A DNA stretch of 64,000 bases from Exiguobacterium aestuarii (GTDB taxonomy: Bacteria; Bacillota; Bacilli; Exiguobacteriales; Exiguobacteriaceae): the NCBI RefSeq assembly GCF_020171655.1, contig NZ_JAIVAC010000002.1, positions 186,001 through 250,000 on the forward strand, given 5' to 3'. The notes under the pieces are model-generated. The model was not told the DNA's origin. It saw only the letters and a list, made by a program, of their open reading frames with translations, and ran no database searches. The position numbers were made by a program, and so were the translations under genes. This document shows positions 1 through 9,048 of this stretch, piece after piece; position 1 is the first letter of the stretch, and each line of letters starts with the position of its first letter.

Positions 1-1001
1 ACCGAGTACATCGCCACACGTTCTGAATGACCGGCCGTATAAGGGTCACGTGCATCGAGGGTTGCCGCGAATAAAATGAAGAGACTGTCCAACAGTTGCG
101 CATTCTCTTGCTCCCGAGCGTTCACAGTCTCGACCATTTGGTTGAACCCACCAATCAATTGGGCGAACTCATCTAAATAGGGGTTTTCGATTTTCTGAAG
201 TCTCCCAGATTCCATCTGCTCGATGCCTGACGTCAAAAGCCCAATCGGACGTTTGATATTGTCATAGAGTAAGAAACTACATAACACTGCAATCCCAACG
301 ATAATGACAAGAATCACGAACGCCCAATTCCAATATGTATCCGTCCGAGTCGAGGTCGACAATTGAACGCTCGATGCCAACATAAACAGCATGATAGGAA
401 AGACACCCGTAATGAGCATGCTGATCAATAATTTAGTTCGGACACTGAATGACCGATACGTTGCATGGATAGGCTGATGATACAGTTCGAAGTGCCTTTC
501 TTTCATATACACGAGTAGCGGTTCCACCGACCGTACCGTCAAAAAGTACTCAATCAACGCATGTAACACGGCAATCATGACGGCACCGATGGCAGCGAGA
601 CCAATCAAACGATACGGTAAATCAATCCAGCCTTGATAAATACAGAATGTCGTCAAAGCGATTGACGGAATGGATAATCCAAATAAATGAGGACCCAAAA
701 TTCGCTGTACCGTTAAAGTAGGAAAGCGGCTTGCTTGTTCGAACGCTGACGTCAGTTCTTGGCTCGTTGGAGACTCAGCTTTAAAAAAATGTCGGATTGG
801 TCGAATATGTTTACGATACAAAAGAAGTTCCGACGTAATCATGATTATTCCTGAACCGAACATAATGGCCAGAAGTAGTCCGATTTCACGAACTGACAAA
901 TCAAGCGTCTGAAAGATGAAGACGCCCCCCACACCAAAAACCGCTAATCCTGAGCCAATCACATAGTTCACAACGAGTGTACGTTGAAATCGTTCAAACA
1001 T
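1..1001 (-). CDS. HAMP/HD-GYP membrane protein (C-terminus cut by window edge)
   Basis: The minus-strand frame stays open from an ATG at 1001, preceded by an AGGTGAGAGGG ribosome site, to the window edge, about 333 codons. Hydrophobic segments are visible near residues 8-55, 85-150 and 200-250. A HAMP-like stretch follows (KRPIGLLTSGIEQME), and then the start of an HD-GYP domain with DARDPYTAGHSERVA at the edge. HD-GYP domains are cyclic-di-GMP phosphodiesterases acting at the inner face of the membrane. The metal-binding HD and GYP motifs lie outside the window, so activity cannot be judged. The domain call is firm; the signal sensed is unknown. Confidence 0.8.
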   Translation of the reverse strand, partial: MFERFQRTLVVNYVIGSGLAVFGVGGVFIFQTLDLSVREIGLLLAIMFGSGIIMITSELLLYRKHIRPIRHFFKAESPTSQELTSAFEQASRFPTLTVQRILGPHLFGLSIPSIALTTFCIYQGWIDLPYRLIGLAAIGAVMIAVLHALIEYFLTVRSVEPLLVYMKERHFELYHQPIHATYRSFSVRTKLLISMLITGVFPIMLFMLASSVQLSTSTRTDTYWNWAFVILVIIVGIAVLCSFLLYDNIKRPIGLLTSGIEQMESGRLQKIENPYLDEFAQLIGGFNQMVETVNAREQENAQLLDSLFILFAATLDARDPYTAGHSERVAMYS

Positions 1002-1061
1002 CCCTCTCACCTCTGTCACTCTTTTCTTTATCTATCGACCAGATTCCTTTCTAAGTTGAAC

Positions 1062-1093
1062 ACAAAAAACGGATCTCCACATGGGAGATCCGT
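1062..1093 (-). terminator. rho-independent terminator of the mechanosensitive-type gene
   Basis: A 10-bp stem, ACGGATCTCC/GGAGATCCGT with a 5-nt loop, is followed on the minus strand by a run of T residues just past the stop codon of the next gene. Confidence 0.85.
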
Positions 1094-1104
1094 AAAAGAA
1101 TCAT

Positions 1105-2856
1105 TTAAGGGCGTAACGGGCCATCGTTGTCGTCTAGTGAACGATTGTCTTGATCCGGAGTGATGTTTTCGTGGAACGGATTTGGTTCTGGTCCGTCTAC
1201 GTGATCGCCTGTTGAATCATGAACATCTCGCTTCACTTCGTTCTTCGATTGTTCCGCTTCCTGCTTCGACTGCTCAACACCTTGTTTAGCTTGTTGTTTC
1301 GCAGCTTCCGCTTCGCGACTCATCTGTTCCTTTTCTTTCTCAAGTCCTTCTTTTGAAACTTCCGTCTCATCAATACGGTGCTCCGCTTTTTTCAAGTAGC
1401 GTGCTGCCGTCTCGCGACCGCCAAGCCCGAAAGCAAGACCGAAGGCGAGGGCAACGGCTCCAAGAATAAGAAGGAAGGCCGTATTGACAATCATCGGCGC
1501 GATGCCGAGTTGGCTGATGGCCATGAAGAAGACGAGTCCGAGAATCGCATATTTCGCTACGTAACGAAGCGCACTCGGTTGTCCTGCGCCATCGACAAGA
1601 ACACTTCCGACCAAACGTTCTGCCATATTAGCTAACCAGAAGCCAACTGCCAAGATGATGAGTGCCGCAATCACCATTGGCAAGTAAGCGAAAATCGCTG
1701 TCGCGAGAGACGCCATGAACTCAAGATTCGCCACCTGAAGTGCTTCAGATACGAAGAGTAAGATGACGATCACTTGTACAATGACACCGACCACTTGGGC
1801 GATTGACATCGAAGATGCTCGTTCCCCGAAGCCCATTTTATGAGCCAATGAATTGACGCCAAGGTTTTCAAGGAGTGATACAACGACACCCTTCAACCAT
1901 CTTGCCACGAATACACCGACGAGGACGAGGACGATTGCGACAAGGATGTCTGGAATCATGACAAGAACATCATTGAGCATCGCAATCGCTGGTTCCGAGA
2001 TACCTCGAATATCAAGCGCTTCAAGTGCCGAAATCGTGACCGGAATCATGATGAAGATGAACACGATTGTACCGATTGCTTTCGCAAGACTCGATCCCTT
2101 CACATAATCAGAAAGATGGAATCGCTCTGCCAATCGATCTAATCCTGCCGCTTCAAGGAACTTCGTCAAAATGTCACGTACAATCTTCGCGACAATATAA
2201 CCGATTGCGAAGATGAGCGCTGCTGCGACAAGTTTCGGAATAAATCCGAGGAAACTGTTTAACAAGTCTTCGAATGGTCCACTGACCCCACGAAGTCCAA
2301 GTGCGTCAAGTACAGCTGGTAATGCCAATAAGAGAACGAGATAGAAAACAATATTCGCGACCGTATCGACCCATTTCGTTTGATTGACACTTGTCGATTC
2401 TTGTCCCGTTTTTTCCATCAACTTGCTTAAATTCAAGCGATGTCCCGCCATTTGAATCCCTTTTTTCAAAAGGGTAGCGATGACCCACGCAACGAGTAAA
2501 ATCAAACCTGCTTTAATCACACCGATAATCAATCCAGAGAATCCTTCATAAATCTGACTGAACGGCTCTGTGATTGCAGGGACATTCATGAATTCAAAGA
2601 TAATCAGGAATGCGAGAAGTAACACCCCAAAGAACACCACTTTTGCAATAATGCGTTCAGGTGTCCACTTATCTCCTTTTTCCCCCTCTTTTTTGATACC
2701 GGCCCGCTCATCGAGTCGTGCCTTCTTCAATGCTTTTCGTGTCACGTTTTCCAATACTTTCGCCAAGATATAACCGACTACGAGAATAACAATTGCCAGC
2801 AAAAGCTCTGGTAGCCATGACATGAACGAATTGAAGTTATACGTTGTATTGTTCAT
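1105..2856 (-). CDS. multi-TM protein with repeated mechanosensitive-type TM helices
   Basis: This 583-aa protein has at least ten hydrophobic segments. They are built from repeats of the type LP.LL.AI.IL..GY..A..., each followed by a basic amphipathic stretch such as LENVTRKALKKARLDE. This is the 'conserved TM helix' repeat found in small mechanosensitive-channel-like proteins of Bacilli. The last ~85 residues are soluble and highly charged (KEKEQMSREAEAAKQQ and a predicted coiled coil), which would sit in the cytoplasm. The start is set by AAGGAGGAAGATTCG before the ATG. It stands alone, with a terminator immediately after it. A role in osmotic or membrane-tension response is inferred from the family, not shown by the sequence. 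Confidence 0.75.
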   Translation of the reverse strand: MNNTTYNFNSFMSWLPELLLAIVILVVGYILAKVLENVTRKALKKARLDERAGIKKEGEKGDKWTPERIIAKVVFFGVLLLAFLIIFEFMNVPAITEPFSQIYEGFSGLIIGVIKAGLILLVAWVIATLLKKGIQMAGHRLNLSKLMEKTGQESTSVNQTKWVDTVANIVFYLVLLLALPAVLDALGLRGVSGPFEDLLNSFLGFIPKLVAAALIFAIGYIVAKIVRDILTKFLEAAGLDRLAERFHLSDYVKGSSLAKAIGTIVFIFIMIPVTISALEALDIRGISEPAIAMLNDVLVMIPDILVAIVLVLVGVFVARWLKGVVVSLLENLGVNSLAHKMGFGERASSMSIAQVVGVIVQVIVILLFVSEALQVANLEFMASLATAIFAYLPMVIAALIILAVGFWLANMAERLVGSVLVDGAGQPSALRYVAKYAILGLVFFMAISQLGIAPMIVNTAFLLILGAVALAFGLAFGLGGRETAARYLKKAEHRIDETEVSKEGLEKEKEQMSREAEAAKQQAKQGVEQSKQEAEQSKNEVKRDVHDSTGDHVDGPEPNPFHENITPDQDNRSLDDNDGPLRP

Positions 2857-3077
2857 CGAATCTTCCTCCTTTTTTTAAGAGATGATTGCTTTTCCTTAAC
2901 AGTGTTCTTTCTTTAAATACCTATATTTCAAAATCATCAAACATCATGCATATGACAACTCTTTCACATCACTATTACGATTCCATAGAAATGGGTACGT
3001 AAGTAAGAGAGAAATCGTGTCAAATCCCGCGAGATATGATACGAATAACATGAGAAGTCATTTTAGGAGGAATTCGA

Positions 3078-3491
3078 ATGAACATCGCTTTAGTGGCTCA
3101 CGACAAAAAGAAAGACGATTTGATTGTTCTCATTAAAACGTATGCACATATTCTAGAAAAGCATCAATTGTTCGCAACAGGTACAACCGGTAAGCGAATT
3201 GCGGAAGCGACCGGCTTACCCGTGCATTGTTTCCGCTCAGGACCGCTTGGAGGGGACCAAGAAATTGGAGCTGCCGTCGCACGCGGTGAGATGGATATGA
3301 TCATCTTCTTCCGAGACCCACTGACTGCCCAACCTCACGAACCAGACGTGAGCGCATTGATGCGTCTTTGTGACGTGTATTCCATCCCCCTTTCGACAAA
3401 TATGGGAGGAAGCGAGATTTTGATTCGAAGCATCGAACAAGGTGATTTCGAGTCGCTTAAACTTTCTCATAATGACGAACCACCTGCGTGA
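3078..3491 (+). CDS. mgsA: methylglyoxal synthase
   Basis: MgsA converts dihydroxyacetone phosphate to methylglyoxal and phosphate, a cytosolic overflow branch of glycolysis. The 137-aa length is typical. Family motifs are present: ATGTTGKRI (phosphate binding, residues 33-41), [11 protein letters not shown] with the catalytic Asp60, FFRDPL with Asp80, and the conserved PHEPD. An AGGAGG site precedes the ATG. The stop overlaps the following open frame, so mgsA and the next membrane gene are probably co-transcribed. No mgsA-typical partners (dapB, bshA) are adjacent here. Confidence 0.95.
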   Translation: MNIALVAHDKKKDDLIVLIKTYAHILEKHQLFATGTTGKRIAEATGLPVHCFRSGPLGGDQEIGAAVARGEMDMIIFFRDPLTAQPHEPDVSALMRLCDVYSIPLSTNMGGSEILIRSIEQGDFESLKLSHNDEPPA

Positions 3492-3523
3492 CCATGACAA
3501 ACCAAGAAAGGAGAGGAATCTGT

Positions 3524-4396
3524 CTGGAACCGAATATGATTCATGACCCGAACGTCCAACAGTTCTTTAACGAAGTACGCCATCGCCTGATCGAACTGAT
3601 TGGAGATGAGGCGGAAGCGGATCGCCTCTTGCTGGCTCTCGCCGGCTATATCCGCCATGCGGAGAAAAGTGGACAGTCGTTAGACAGTCTCTTAAACCAA
3701 GATCCGCATGAGTACGCTCGTTTCCTCATCGAACAACCAGAAACAAATGAAGAATATCGCCGTCGCTACCACGTCTTGATCGATGCCTCGGATGAATTAA
3801 AACCTCATGAAAAAGCTCAAGCGAATCGAGATTTCGATTGGGCGGTCAATCAACTAGACGAAGCCAAACTCTCATTGAAAGAGATTGAAGTTCGTGATCT
3901 TGCATTCCTCGCTTATACGAAAATCGAAGCGCTCAAATCATCACGGACGATTTGGAACCGTTTCGGCTGGTTGCTCGGTATGATTTTGGCATTTTCATAC
4001 GCCAACTTACTGCTCGTTATCGACGATGTGTTCAGCGGACGGTTGTTCACTGCACCGATGTCGACATATCCAATCGACTATCTGGCCTTCCTGTTACCTG
4101 TTCTCGTGACGGGTGCCATCTTCGGTATATTGACCCGTTTTCGGCACCACATTCATACGCTCGGACGACGGATCGCCTTCGCTTTACTCATCGTGGTCGT
4201 CTATGTCACGTCCATCTTTTTGATTCAACCGCTATTGATGACACTTGGTTGGTCGTTCATCATTCAATTGACTCCACTGTATGCGCTCATTTTGTTAGCG
4301 ATCAGTGGTTTCATGGCCATTTGGACGTTGATTGAGTTTGTCTGGAAGAGTACACGTTGTTCACTCGGAGACGACACGCTCATGCTTTATTATTAA
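3524..4396 (+). CDS. uncharacterised membrane protein, likely CTG start
   Basis: The first ~140 residues are soluble, helical and acidic, followed by about five or six hydrophobic segments from roughly residue 145 to the end. It resembles the DUF1129/DUF1700-like class of soluble-helical plus membrane proteins, but no specific family is recognised. The only strong ribosome site, AAAGGAGAGG at 3507-3516, is 7 nt before an in-frame CTG at 3524. The ATG at 3536 is 19 nt away, and the upstream GTG (3488) and ATG (3494) have no visible site. It lies directly behind mgsA with no terminator between them, suggesting one transcript. Function unknown. Confidence 0.65.
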   Translation: MEPNMIHDPNVQQFFNEVRHRLIELIGDEAEADRLLLALAGYIRHAEKSGQSLDSLLNQDPHEYARFLIEQPETNEEYRRRYHVLIDASDELKPHEKAQANRDFDWAVNQLDEAKLSLKEIEVRDLAFLAYTKIEALKSSRTIWNRFGWLLGMILAFSYANLLLVIDDVFSGRLFTAPMSTYPIDYLAFLLPVLVTGAIFGILTRFRHHIHTLGRRIAFALLIVVVYVTSIFLIQPLLMTLGWSFIIQLTPLYALILLAISGFMAIWTLIEFVWKSTRCSLGDDTLMLYY

Positions 4397-4400
4397 TCTG

Positions 4401-4430
4401 CGCCACTCCTATTAGGAGATGGCGTTTTTT
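4401..4430 (+). terminator. terminator of the mgsA transcript
   Basis: CGCCACTCCT and AGGAGATGGCG form a hairpin with a short loop, followed by six T residues. It sits 4 nt after the stop codon. Confidence 0.85.
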
Positions 4431-4508
4431 GTTTCAATTTTGGATAGAACGGAAATTACTCCTATTGTGACGCTGATTGAAGGTTTGCCAAAATCAAGGG
4501 GGTATTCG

Positions 4509-5024
4509 ATGTCAGAACGTAAAATGATTGGTCTGTTTCAAACGGAACAGGAGGTCATGCATAAAGTAGACGAGTTGAGGTCTGCAGGGGAAGCCGAAAA
4601 GAATATGCATGTCGTCGCCAAGCGAGATGGGGAAATCTCCGCATTGCGTGACCATACGGATGTAAATGCCGAGGCTGGAATTCGAGACGTAAATTTGCTC
4701 GATCGCGTGAAAGCATTCCTACATGGAAGTGACCGTATCCGCGATGAACTTCGCAACATGGGGCTCAGCGACGCCGAGGCAGAGCAATACTATGATGCCA
4801 TCGACGAAGGTCAAATCTTACTCTATGTCGATCGTCATTCTTATGATCGTTACCCGAATATGTACAAAAAAGATAGTGAACTCGATCATGACAAAGGTGA
4901 GAAGGCAGATGGGATTGCTTTTGATGCAAAGCCGTTCAATGATCATGACGAGGAACCAAAAGGGACAAAGGATGACCCGATTGTTCGTGGACATTCTGGT
5001 TTAGAAGACCATCGACGACTATAA
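4509..5024 (+). CDS. YflT-type general stress protein (copy 1)
   Basis: The N-terminal ~100 residues form the YflT/general-stress-protein-17M domain (MIGLFQTEQEV, V.ELRSAG, MHVVAKRDG.IS, GLSDAEAEQYYDAIDEGQILLYVD). A charged, disordered tail follows. The ATG follows AAGGGGG with good spacing; an upstream in-frame extension to 4419 runs into the preceding terminator and is rejected. YflT is heat- and sigma-B-induced in Bacillus subtilis, but its biochemical role is unknown. The next gene, 12 nt downstream, is a paralogue; both end before one shared terminator, so they form an operon. Confidence 0.85.
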   Translation: MSERKMIGLFQTEQEVMHKVDELRSAGEAEKNMHVVAKRDGEISALRDHTDVNAEAGIRDVNLLDRVKAFLHGSDRIRDELRNMGLSDAEAEQYYDAIDEGQILLYVDRHSYDRYPNMYKKDSELDHDKGEKADGIAFDAKPFNDHDEEPKGTKDDPIVRGHSGLEDHRRL

Positions 5025-5036
5025 GGAGGAACTACT

Positions 5037-5642
5037 ATGAACGAGAAACGATTCATCAGTATGCACGATACACAAGATGCAGCGCTTGGAAAAATCGAAG
5101 AGTTGCGGGCAAAAGGGTACGAAGACTCACACATTTACGTCGTCATGAAGCATGAAGACAACGTATCGATTTTGAGACGGGACACAGATGTTCATACAGA
5201 AGCTGCACATCATGCAAGTTGGTTCGATAAAGTTCGCGCCTTCTTGAGTGGTCATGAAGATGTTCATGCCGGTTTACGAAATATGGGACTTAGCGAAGAT
5301 GAAGTAAAACGTCATTATGACGATGTTGAAGCCGGTAAGATTCTCGTCTATGTGGATGAGGACTTCGAGCGTCGCCATCAAGACGGGGTGACGGTTGACG
5401 CGAAACCGTATCAAGACGCATCATCCACTCATCTCGGTAGTCATACAGACGACGGATTAGAGATCGATTCGAAACCTTACCATGAAGGCCAGACGGTCGA
5501 TCCAAGTCACCCTGTAGACCCGGAACAAGATAAATTAGACGAAGAAACGAAGAATCCTGACCGCGAAGAAAAACTACGCGGTCTTGATGATCGTGCGTAT
5601 CGAAACGATGTCGAAGACCCAGACAACATTCGACGCTTTTAA
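5037..5642 (+). CDS. YflT-type general stress protein (copy 2)
   Basis: This 201-aa paralogue of the preceding gene has the same blocks: F.SMHDTQDAA, K.EELRAKGYEDSHIYVVMK, RRDTDVHTEA, GLSEDEVKRHYDDVEAGKILVYVD. The C-terminal tail is longer, strongly acidic, and contains a repeated xVDAKPYQD/EIDSKPYHE unit (also VAFDAKPF in copy 1). It starts at an ATG behind AAGGAGG. Two adjacent divergent copies suggest an old tandem duplication. The stress role comes from the family only. Confidence 0.85.
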   Translation: MNEKRFISMHDTQDAALGKIEELRAKGYEDSHIYVVMKHEDNVSILRRDTDVHTEAAHHASWFDKVRAFLSGHEDVHAGLRNMGLSEDEVKRHYDDVEAGKILVYVDEDFERRHQDGVTVDAKPYQDASSTHLGSHTDDGLEIDSKPYHEGQTVDPSHPVDPEQDKLDEETKNPDREEKLRGLDDRAYRNDVEDPDNIRRF

Positions 5643-5650
5643 TTGTAAAT

Positions 5651-5678
5651 AGAGCCTGACGCGGACGCGTCAGGCTCT
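5651..5678. terminator. bidirectional terminator between convergent genes
   Basis: A 12-bp perfect stem, AGAGCCTGACGC/GCGTCAGGCTCT with a GGAC loop, lies between the stress-protein operon and the convergent dehydrogenase. Confidence 0.85.
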
Positions 5679-5681
5679 TTG

Positions 5682-6644
5682 TTATGTCAAACGATTCTTC
5701 GGTTCTTTTCCTTCAAGCACGTTAACGATAGCGTCCCGGTTTAACGCCATCATCGCGAGACGTGTCCGAATCGAGGCACTCCCGATATGTGGTAGTGTCG
5801 TCACGTTCGGAAGGGTCAATAGTGGATGATCCAAGTCGACCGGTTCTTTCGTGAACACGTCGAGGCCAGCCCCCCAAATCTTTTTCGCCTTGAGCGCCTC
5901 ATACAACGCCTGTTCGTCAATGATTTCTCCACGAGCCACGTTGATGAAAATCGCTGTTTCTTTCATCTTGGCAAACTCATCTGCCCCAAGCATTCCACGA
6001 GTCTCGTCCGTGAGTGGTGCGAGAACGACGACGAAATCAGATTGCGTTAACAGTTCATCGAGCTCCGCATAGGTGAAGCCATACATCGACTCCGACTCGT
6101 GACGACGCGTCCGATTATGATACAAGACGTCCATGTCAAATCCTCGCGCCCGTCGTGCGACCGCTTCACCGATTCGTCCCATTCCGATGATCCCAAGTTT
6201 CGCTTGATAGAGGTCCATCCCGACATATCCCATCGGAAGCCACGATTTCCACTCACCGGCACGTAAATCACGCTCGGCCTCTCCGAGACGTCGCGCCGTC
6301 ATCATCATGAGTCCAAACGTCAGGTCAGCTGTCGTTTCCGTCAAGACGTCCGGTGTATTGGTCACGATGACACCCTTCCCTTTCGCTGCCTTCAAGTCGA
6401 TGTTGTTATAGCCGACGGCCAAGTTGGAAACAACCTTTAAATGCGGTGCACGCTCAAACACTTCACGGTCAATCGTGTCACTAAGCATCGTCCAGAGTGC
6501 ATGCGCAGATGACGCCTCCTCTAAAAGCACCTCACGAGGAACACTCTGCCCCTCATGCTCCCACATACGCACGTCATAGTGTTCACGAAGCGGCGCGACC
6601 GCTTCTTCCGGCAAGCGTCGCGTAATATAGATTCGTTTTTTCAT
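5682..6644 (-). CDS. D-2-hydroxyacid dehydrogenase (glyoxylate/hydroxypyruvate reductase type)
   Basis: This NAD(P)-dependent cytosolic oxidoreductase is 320 aa, the standard length. The Rossmann motif GMGRIG is at 154-159. The catalytic triad of the family is present: Arg238 in NVARGEIID, Glu267 in DVFTKEP and His286 in PHIGSAS. The N-terminal catalytic-domain signature SNLAVGYNNID is also present. Its closest type is glyoxylate/hydroxypyruvate reductase (GyaR/YvcT-like) rather than SerA, since it lacks ACT domains. Substrate choice between glyoxylate, hydroxypyruvate and 2-ketogluconate cannot be fixed from sequence alone. It is a single gene. Confidence 0.85.
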   Translation of the reverse strand: MKKRIYITRRLPEEAVAPLREHYDVRMWEHEGQSVPREVLLEEASSAHALWTMLSDTIDREVFERAPHLKVVSNLAVGYNNIDLKAAKGKGVIVTNTPDVLTETTADLTFGLMMMTARRLGEAERDLRAGEWKSWLPMGYVGMDLYQAKLGIIGMGRIGEAVARRARGFDMDVLYHNRTRRHESESMYGFTYAELDELLTQSDFVVVLAPLTDETRGMLGADEFAKMKETAIFINVARGEIIDEQALYEALKAKKIWGAGLDVFTKEPVDLDHPLLTLPNVTTLPHIGSASIRTRLAMMALNRDAIVNVLEGKEPKNRLT

Positions 6645-6692
6645 CTTTCTCCCCCTCTCTACGATTACTTGTAGTCTAACAAAAGGGAGTCA

Positions 6693-7835
6693 TTAGGATG
6701 GTTGATTCGACTTCGGAGTTTGTTTCAAGAACTGTTCAAACAACGAACCGAACTCTTGATTCAACAACTGCTCGATTGTTTTTGAGGAGTCCATCGCATT
6801 TCGATAGGCAATTTCGTTGATGGCGAGTCCGATTGCCCACGTGATCCCTGAGGCAACCGTCGCATTGATGACACCGGCTGCCGCATTCGCTCCCGGGAAG
6901 AACTTCATGACATTCAATAGAATCGTTTTCGATAACGTACGTCCGATTTGTGGGATAATCGTGCTTCCAATGAGCGTCTTCAGTAAATCATCACTCGCCT
7001 TCACGCCCCAATAGCGAAACAGATGGACGCTCATCGTCACTTGAATCGGTGTCAAGGCCACGGCATCTGCAAACGGAAGCGGGACTGCAGCGGCCGTTCC
7101 TGCGCTCGCCACATACCCTGAAATGATTCGATTGGCTTTCTTCCGTTTCAACTTGAGCATCGTCTCACTCTCTGCTTGAATCTCCATCAGTAGTCCTTCC
7201 TGCAAAGAAGCGTCTAGCTGTTCAACCGACCATACAATCAATCGTTCCCAATCGACAACTTGTCGTAACGTTTCATCGTTCAGTATTTCCGGGGCGATAC
7301 TGACCTGAAACACGGATTCCTCCGATACGACCCCATCCAGTTCATTTCGCAATGCTGTCAGTTCATCTAAATCGACCTGATCGATTTGTGTAAATAAGAC
7401 AGCGACAGCAGTCGATTCACGAAGACGACGAATGAGCGCCTTGTCGAGTGGCGTGACACGTTTTGTCGCGGCGTTGATTGTGTACCAAACGAGATGGATT
7501 CGTTCGGATGCTTCTTGTTGCTTTGCGTTCTCCACAAACCCGATGACTTCTTCCTCGTAATGTTGTTGGCGTGCACTCCCAATCTCGTACCCTTCGCTAT
7601 CAAACAACGTGACCGCAATATCGTCACTCTTGTATTGATGAATTCCCCGAGTGACGGGCTCCCCTGCCGCCACCTTTGTCAAATCTCGACCAAACACATG
7701 GTTCACGACCGAACTTTTCCCCGCTCCCGTCGCCCCTGCGATGAGGATGTTTGGTTTCTTTACATTTCCACGAAGTCGCTCGAGCTCTGCTTTCAAATCA
7801 TAGTCTTTAAAATCAAACCGCTTTGTCGATTCCAT
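6693..7835 (-). CDS. P-loop GTPase with DUF697-like hydrophobic C-terminus (pair member B)
   Basis: GTPase motifs are in order: G1 GATGAGKS (34-41), G3 DSEG (79-82) and a G4-like TQID (149-152). The second half carries hydrophobic and glycine/alanine-rich helices (IISGYVASAGTAAAVPLPF; IGSTIIPQIG; AAGVINATVASGITWAIG) typical of DUF697 proteins, suggesting membrane association. It starts 14 nt after the stop of the upstream GTPase, so the two are probably co-transcribed. Both share the N-terminal pattern ILIAG.TG.GKS...AG.PVT.G.H.Y, so they are paralogues. Cellular role unknown; GTP binding is inferred from motifs. Confidence 0.75.
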   Translation of the reverse strand: MESTKRFDFKDYDLKAELERLRGNVKKPNILIAGATGAGKSSVVNHVFGRDLTKVAAGEPVTRGIHQYKSDDIAVTLFDSEGYEIGSARQQHYEEEVIGFVENAKQQEASERIHLVWYTINAATKRVTPLDKALIRRLRESTAVAVLFTQIDQVDLDELTALRNELDGVVSEESVFQVSIAPEILNDETLRQVVDWERLIVWSVEQLDASLQEGLLMEIQAESETMLKLKRKKANRIISGYVASAGTAAAVPLPFADAVALTPIQVTMSVHLFRYWGVKASDDLLKTLIGSTIIPQIGRTLSKTILLNVMKFFPGANAAAGVINATVASGITWAIGLAINEIAYRNAMDSSKTIEQLLNQEFGSLFEQFLKQTPKSNQPS

Positions 7836-7849
7836 TCTCGTTTCCCCCT

Positions 7850-8968
7850 TTATGAGTTGAGCGTTTGCCCTAGCTGACGCATCTCGCGCTCAAAGCCACG
7901 TCGAATCTCTTCTTCAATCGTTTGTTTCACAGATGTGTATTGCTGATCGATGGCCTTTTTGATGCCTCGTTCTGCCGTTCGGCGCTTGAATGCCCAGTAA
8001 ATGAAATGCACTCCGGGAATCATTCCGAGAACCATCTTCCTTACCGTTTTTCCAAATGAATAGTCAAATCCGAGTTCGACTCGTCTCGTTCTAAACAAGT
8101 GGTCTGCTTGTTCACCGACTAATGGGTACCGTTGCATGAGTTGGATATAGTGACGTACCCCTTCAGCCATCGCATCTTCTGTCGTCACGGCCGCATGCTC
8201 TAGTGTTTTCTCTAAATCCTTTTCAATGTGACGGGCTTTCCAACTAATCATCGCCTGTGGGGTGAACATACGGATTTTTTCTGCCGAGTCGATACTTCGA
8301 ATCCGCCAATCTTCCAACTCTTCTAAAAGATGATTCGTCAGATTGATGGGAAGTTTTCGTTCAATGTCTTTCCAAAGGTTCGTTCGATTCCGTTTCCATA
8401 CGTCTTCGTAGCCTCTTACCGGGACACGTTTCCCGGTCAGTAACTTCTTCTCGACACTGTTGATACGAATGATGTCCCCTTCATCGATTGGCAGTTCACG
8501 TAACAATACCCGTTCCATCGCTTCTGCCTTCTGCACACTCATCGGGTCTTCTTCATTAAAGTTGGTCAGAATGAGGGTGACGTTGCTCCCCCGTTCATAT
8601 AACGGCTTTAAAATCGCCTCAAGCTCGTATGCCTCAACACGTCCTGACTGCACGGACAACAAGTAATAGATGGTGTGAAACCATTCTGCGATATCGAGCG
8701 CCCCTTCGCGCTGATGCACAATGGATAGGATCGCTTGATGCCACTCTTCAGAGCGGTCTGCCTCGAGGCCCCACGTATCAAAGAACCGAAATAAGATTCC
8801 CCGTTCTAAGTCGTAATACTCGTACTCATGAAGCCCTTCTGCGGTGACCGGACTTCCGGCACGCGATTCGGCGACGTCATGTCCATATATATAATTGATG
8901 AACGCACTCTTTCCGACGCCAGTTTTCCCGGCAATCAAAATATTTGAGACGAGCCCTGTCCGATCCAT
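7850..8968 (-). CDS. P-loop GTPase (pair member A)
   Basis: This 372-aa protein has G1 GKTGVGKS (14-21), G3 DTWG (64-67) and a non-canonical G4 TNFNEED (135-141). Its C-terminal half is helical and ends in a hydrophobic patch (KMVLGMIPGVHFIYWAF) followed by a basic, coiled-coil-like tail. This differs from its neighbour, whose hydrophobic segments are longer. The start is an ATG behind GGGAGGAAGCGT. It is the first gene of a two-gene operon with the downstream paralogue. Dynamin- or septin-like membrane action is one possibility, but nothing in the sequence proves it. Confidence 0.75.
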   Translation of the reverse strand: MDRTGLVSNILIAGKTGVGKSAFINYIYGHDVAESRAGSPVTAEGLHEYEYYDLERGILFRFFDTWGLEADRSEEWHQAILSIVHQREGALDIAEWFHTIYYLLSVQSGRVEAYELEAILKPLYERGSNVTLILTNFNEEDPMSVQKAEAMERVLLRELPIDEGDIIRINSVEKKLLTGKRVPVRGYEDVWKRNRTNLWKDIERKLPINLTNHLLEELEDWRIRSIDSAEKIRMFTPQAMISWKARHIEKDLEKTLEHAAVTTEDAMAEGVRHYIQLMQRYPLVGEQADHLFRTRRVELGFDYSFGKTVRKMVLGMIPGVHFIYWAFKRRTAERGIKKAIDQQYTSVKQTIEEEIRRGFEREMRQLGQTLNS

Positions 8969-9048
8969 ACGCTTCCTCCCACATTCGTTGTATAGTTCAA
9001 TTATACCGAATGGAGCAATTTCAAACGTCCATCGAAAGGATGATTCTC

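Noticed and set aside
4483-4505. Sigma-B-like GTTTGC...GGGTAT upstream of the first YflT gene
   Set aside because: The spacer is only 11 nt and the start of transcription would fall inside the coding region; the GGGGG is better explained as the ribosome site.
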